From NCBI GenBank assembly GCA_018812385.1, contig JAHJDU010000383.1, forward strand, positions 1 to 22,772: DNA of 22,772 nt, read 5' to 3'. The notes under the pieces were generated by a model. The model saw only the letters and a program-made list of their open reading frames with translations, searched no databases and was not told where the DNA came from. Position numbers and translations under genes: made by a program. Origin of the DNA: Pseudomonadota bacterium. Its GTDB lineage: Bacteria; Desulfobacterota; Desulfobacteria; Desulfobacterales; Desulfobacteraceae. Below are positions 22,370-22,772 of the stretch, in pieces (within the stretch, counting starts at the first letter, position 1; each line of letters starts with the position of its first letter).

Positions 22370-22714
22370 ATGATTGTAAGAAATGTAAATGATAAGGAAG
22401 TGCTTGAAACCACATACCGCGCCCATGGGGGCGGTATCGCCCAGATGATCCTTGATCAAAGGATTTTGGAGGAAATAGGTTTCCTGGCCATTGCCAGGCT
22501 CGACCCGGGTAAAGAACTTGAATCCCATATCGATCCCATGGAAGAGATCTATTTTGTGTTAAGTGGCACAGGGGTGATGCGCGTGGATGATGAAGAAAAG
22601 CAGGTCAATCCCGGAGATGCCACCTGGATTCCCGTGGGTTCTGCCCACAGCCTTCTCAATAATGGCACGGAACCTTGTGTTATTCTGGTGGTTGCCTCCC
22701 CCTGGGATAGATAA
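22370..22714 (+). CDS. Small cupin-domain protein
   Basis: This 114-aa single cupin has motif 1 as ELESHIDPMEEIYFVLSGTG and motif 2 as GDATWIPVGSAHSLLN. The usual HxH of motif 1 reads H-I-D here, so one metal ligand is replaced by Asp. The motif 1 acidic residue and the motif 2 His are present. Cupins include isomerases, dioxygenases and non-enzymatic ligand sensors; the specific role is unknown. ATG 22370 is preferred to TTG 22346. The gene starts 24 nt after the nitroreductase stop, so the two are likely co-transcribed. Confidence 0.88.
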   Translation: MIVRNVNDKEVLETTYRAHGGGIAQMILDQRILEEIGFLAIARLDPGKELESHIDPMEEIYFVLSGTGVMRVDDEEKQVNPGDATWIPVGSAHSLLNNGTEPCVILVVASPWDR

Positions 22715-22721
22715 ATAGGGT

Positions 22722-22772
22722 TTAGGGGGCGAGGAGAACCTGATCTTTAAAATGTTCAATCAGGTCCAGGGA
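22722..22772 (-). CDS. Possible C-terminus of a convergent gene (partial)
   Basis: On the minus strand a frame open from the window edge reads SLDLIEHFKDQVLLAP and ends at TAA 22724-22722. The composition is protein-like, but only 16 residues are visible, so this could be chance. An ACCTGAT/ATCAGGT inverted repeat (22738-22764) overlaps it and lacks a T-run. Confidence 0.25.
   Translation of the reverse strand, partial: SLDLIEHFKDQVLLAP

Overview
The window (about 43% G+C by eye, AT-rich intergenic regions) looks like a chromosomal segment of an anaerobic deltaproteobacterium, most likely a sulfate reducer of the Desulfobacterales (Desulfobacula/Desulfobacterium-like). The assignment rests on the pairing of benzoyl-CoA-pathway ring-cleavage genes with several organic-acid TRAP transporters, a TSUP family anion transporter, many [Fe-S] flavoprotein genes and sigma-54 signalling. 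It is inferred from gene content and has not been checked against a database.

Layout. (1) 1-2538, plus strand: the 3' end of a redox operon. It holds the C-terminal part of a GltD-like flavoprotein with Fe-S clusters, a 69-aa protein, a CBS-pair protein, a NuoG/HoxU-like [2Fe-2S]+2[4Fe-4S] protein and a doubtful 85-aa ORF. (2) 2611-7940, plus strand: a putative sigma-54-driven operon. It has a -24/-12 promoter, a TSUP transporter, a frameshifted EMC3/TMCO1-like membrane protein, a His-containing membrane protein, a membrane PAS histidine kinase and a sigma-54-activating response regulator. (3) 7973-8502: a cold-shock protein gene with tandem promoters and a bidirectional terminator. (4) 14276-8512, minus strand: a small exported protein, TAXI-TRAP receptor, DUF1850 protein, fused 4TM/12TM TRAP permease and a two-subunit CoA-transferase. 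This looks like an acid uptake-and-activation operon. (5) 17432-14531, minus strand: a classical DctP-DctQ-DctM TRAP transporter ending in a clear terminator. (6) 17433-17882: a divergent control region with face-to-face sigma-70-like promoters and a perfect palindrome. (7) 17883-22714, plus strand: a DUF2080-like 59-aa protein, 6-hydroxycyclohex-1-ene-1-carbonyl-CoA dehydrogenase (Had/BamQ), an SDR, 6-oxocyclohex-1-ene-1-carbonyl-CoA hydrolase (Oah/BamA), an unknown 118-aa protein, a nitroreductase-fold protein and a cupin.

How it fits together. Regions 5-7 are consistent with import of an aromatic or alicyclic acid by DctPQM, followed by the dehydrogenation and hydrolytic ring opening steps of the benzoyl-CoA pathway. 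The dienoyl-CoA hydratase (BamR) and benzoyl-CoA reductase are not in the window. Region 4 would import another acid and activate it with acetyl-CoA or a similar donor. Region 2 is the least described part: a transporter of the sulfite/sulfonate/sulfur-anion type bundled with its own membrane sensor, response regulator and a promoter of the class that regulator activates. No rRNA, tRNA, CRISPR array or intact insertion sequence was seen.
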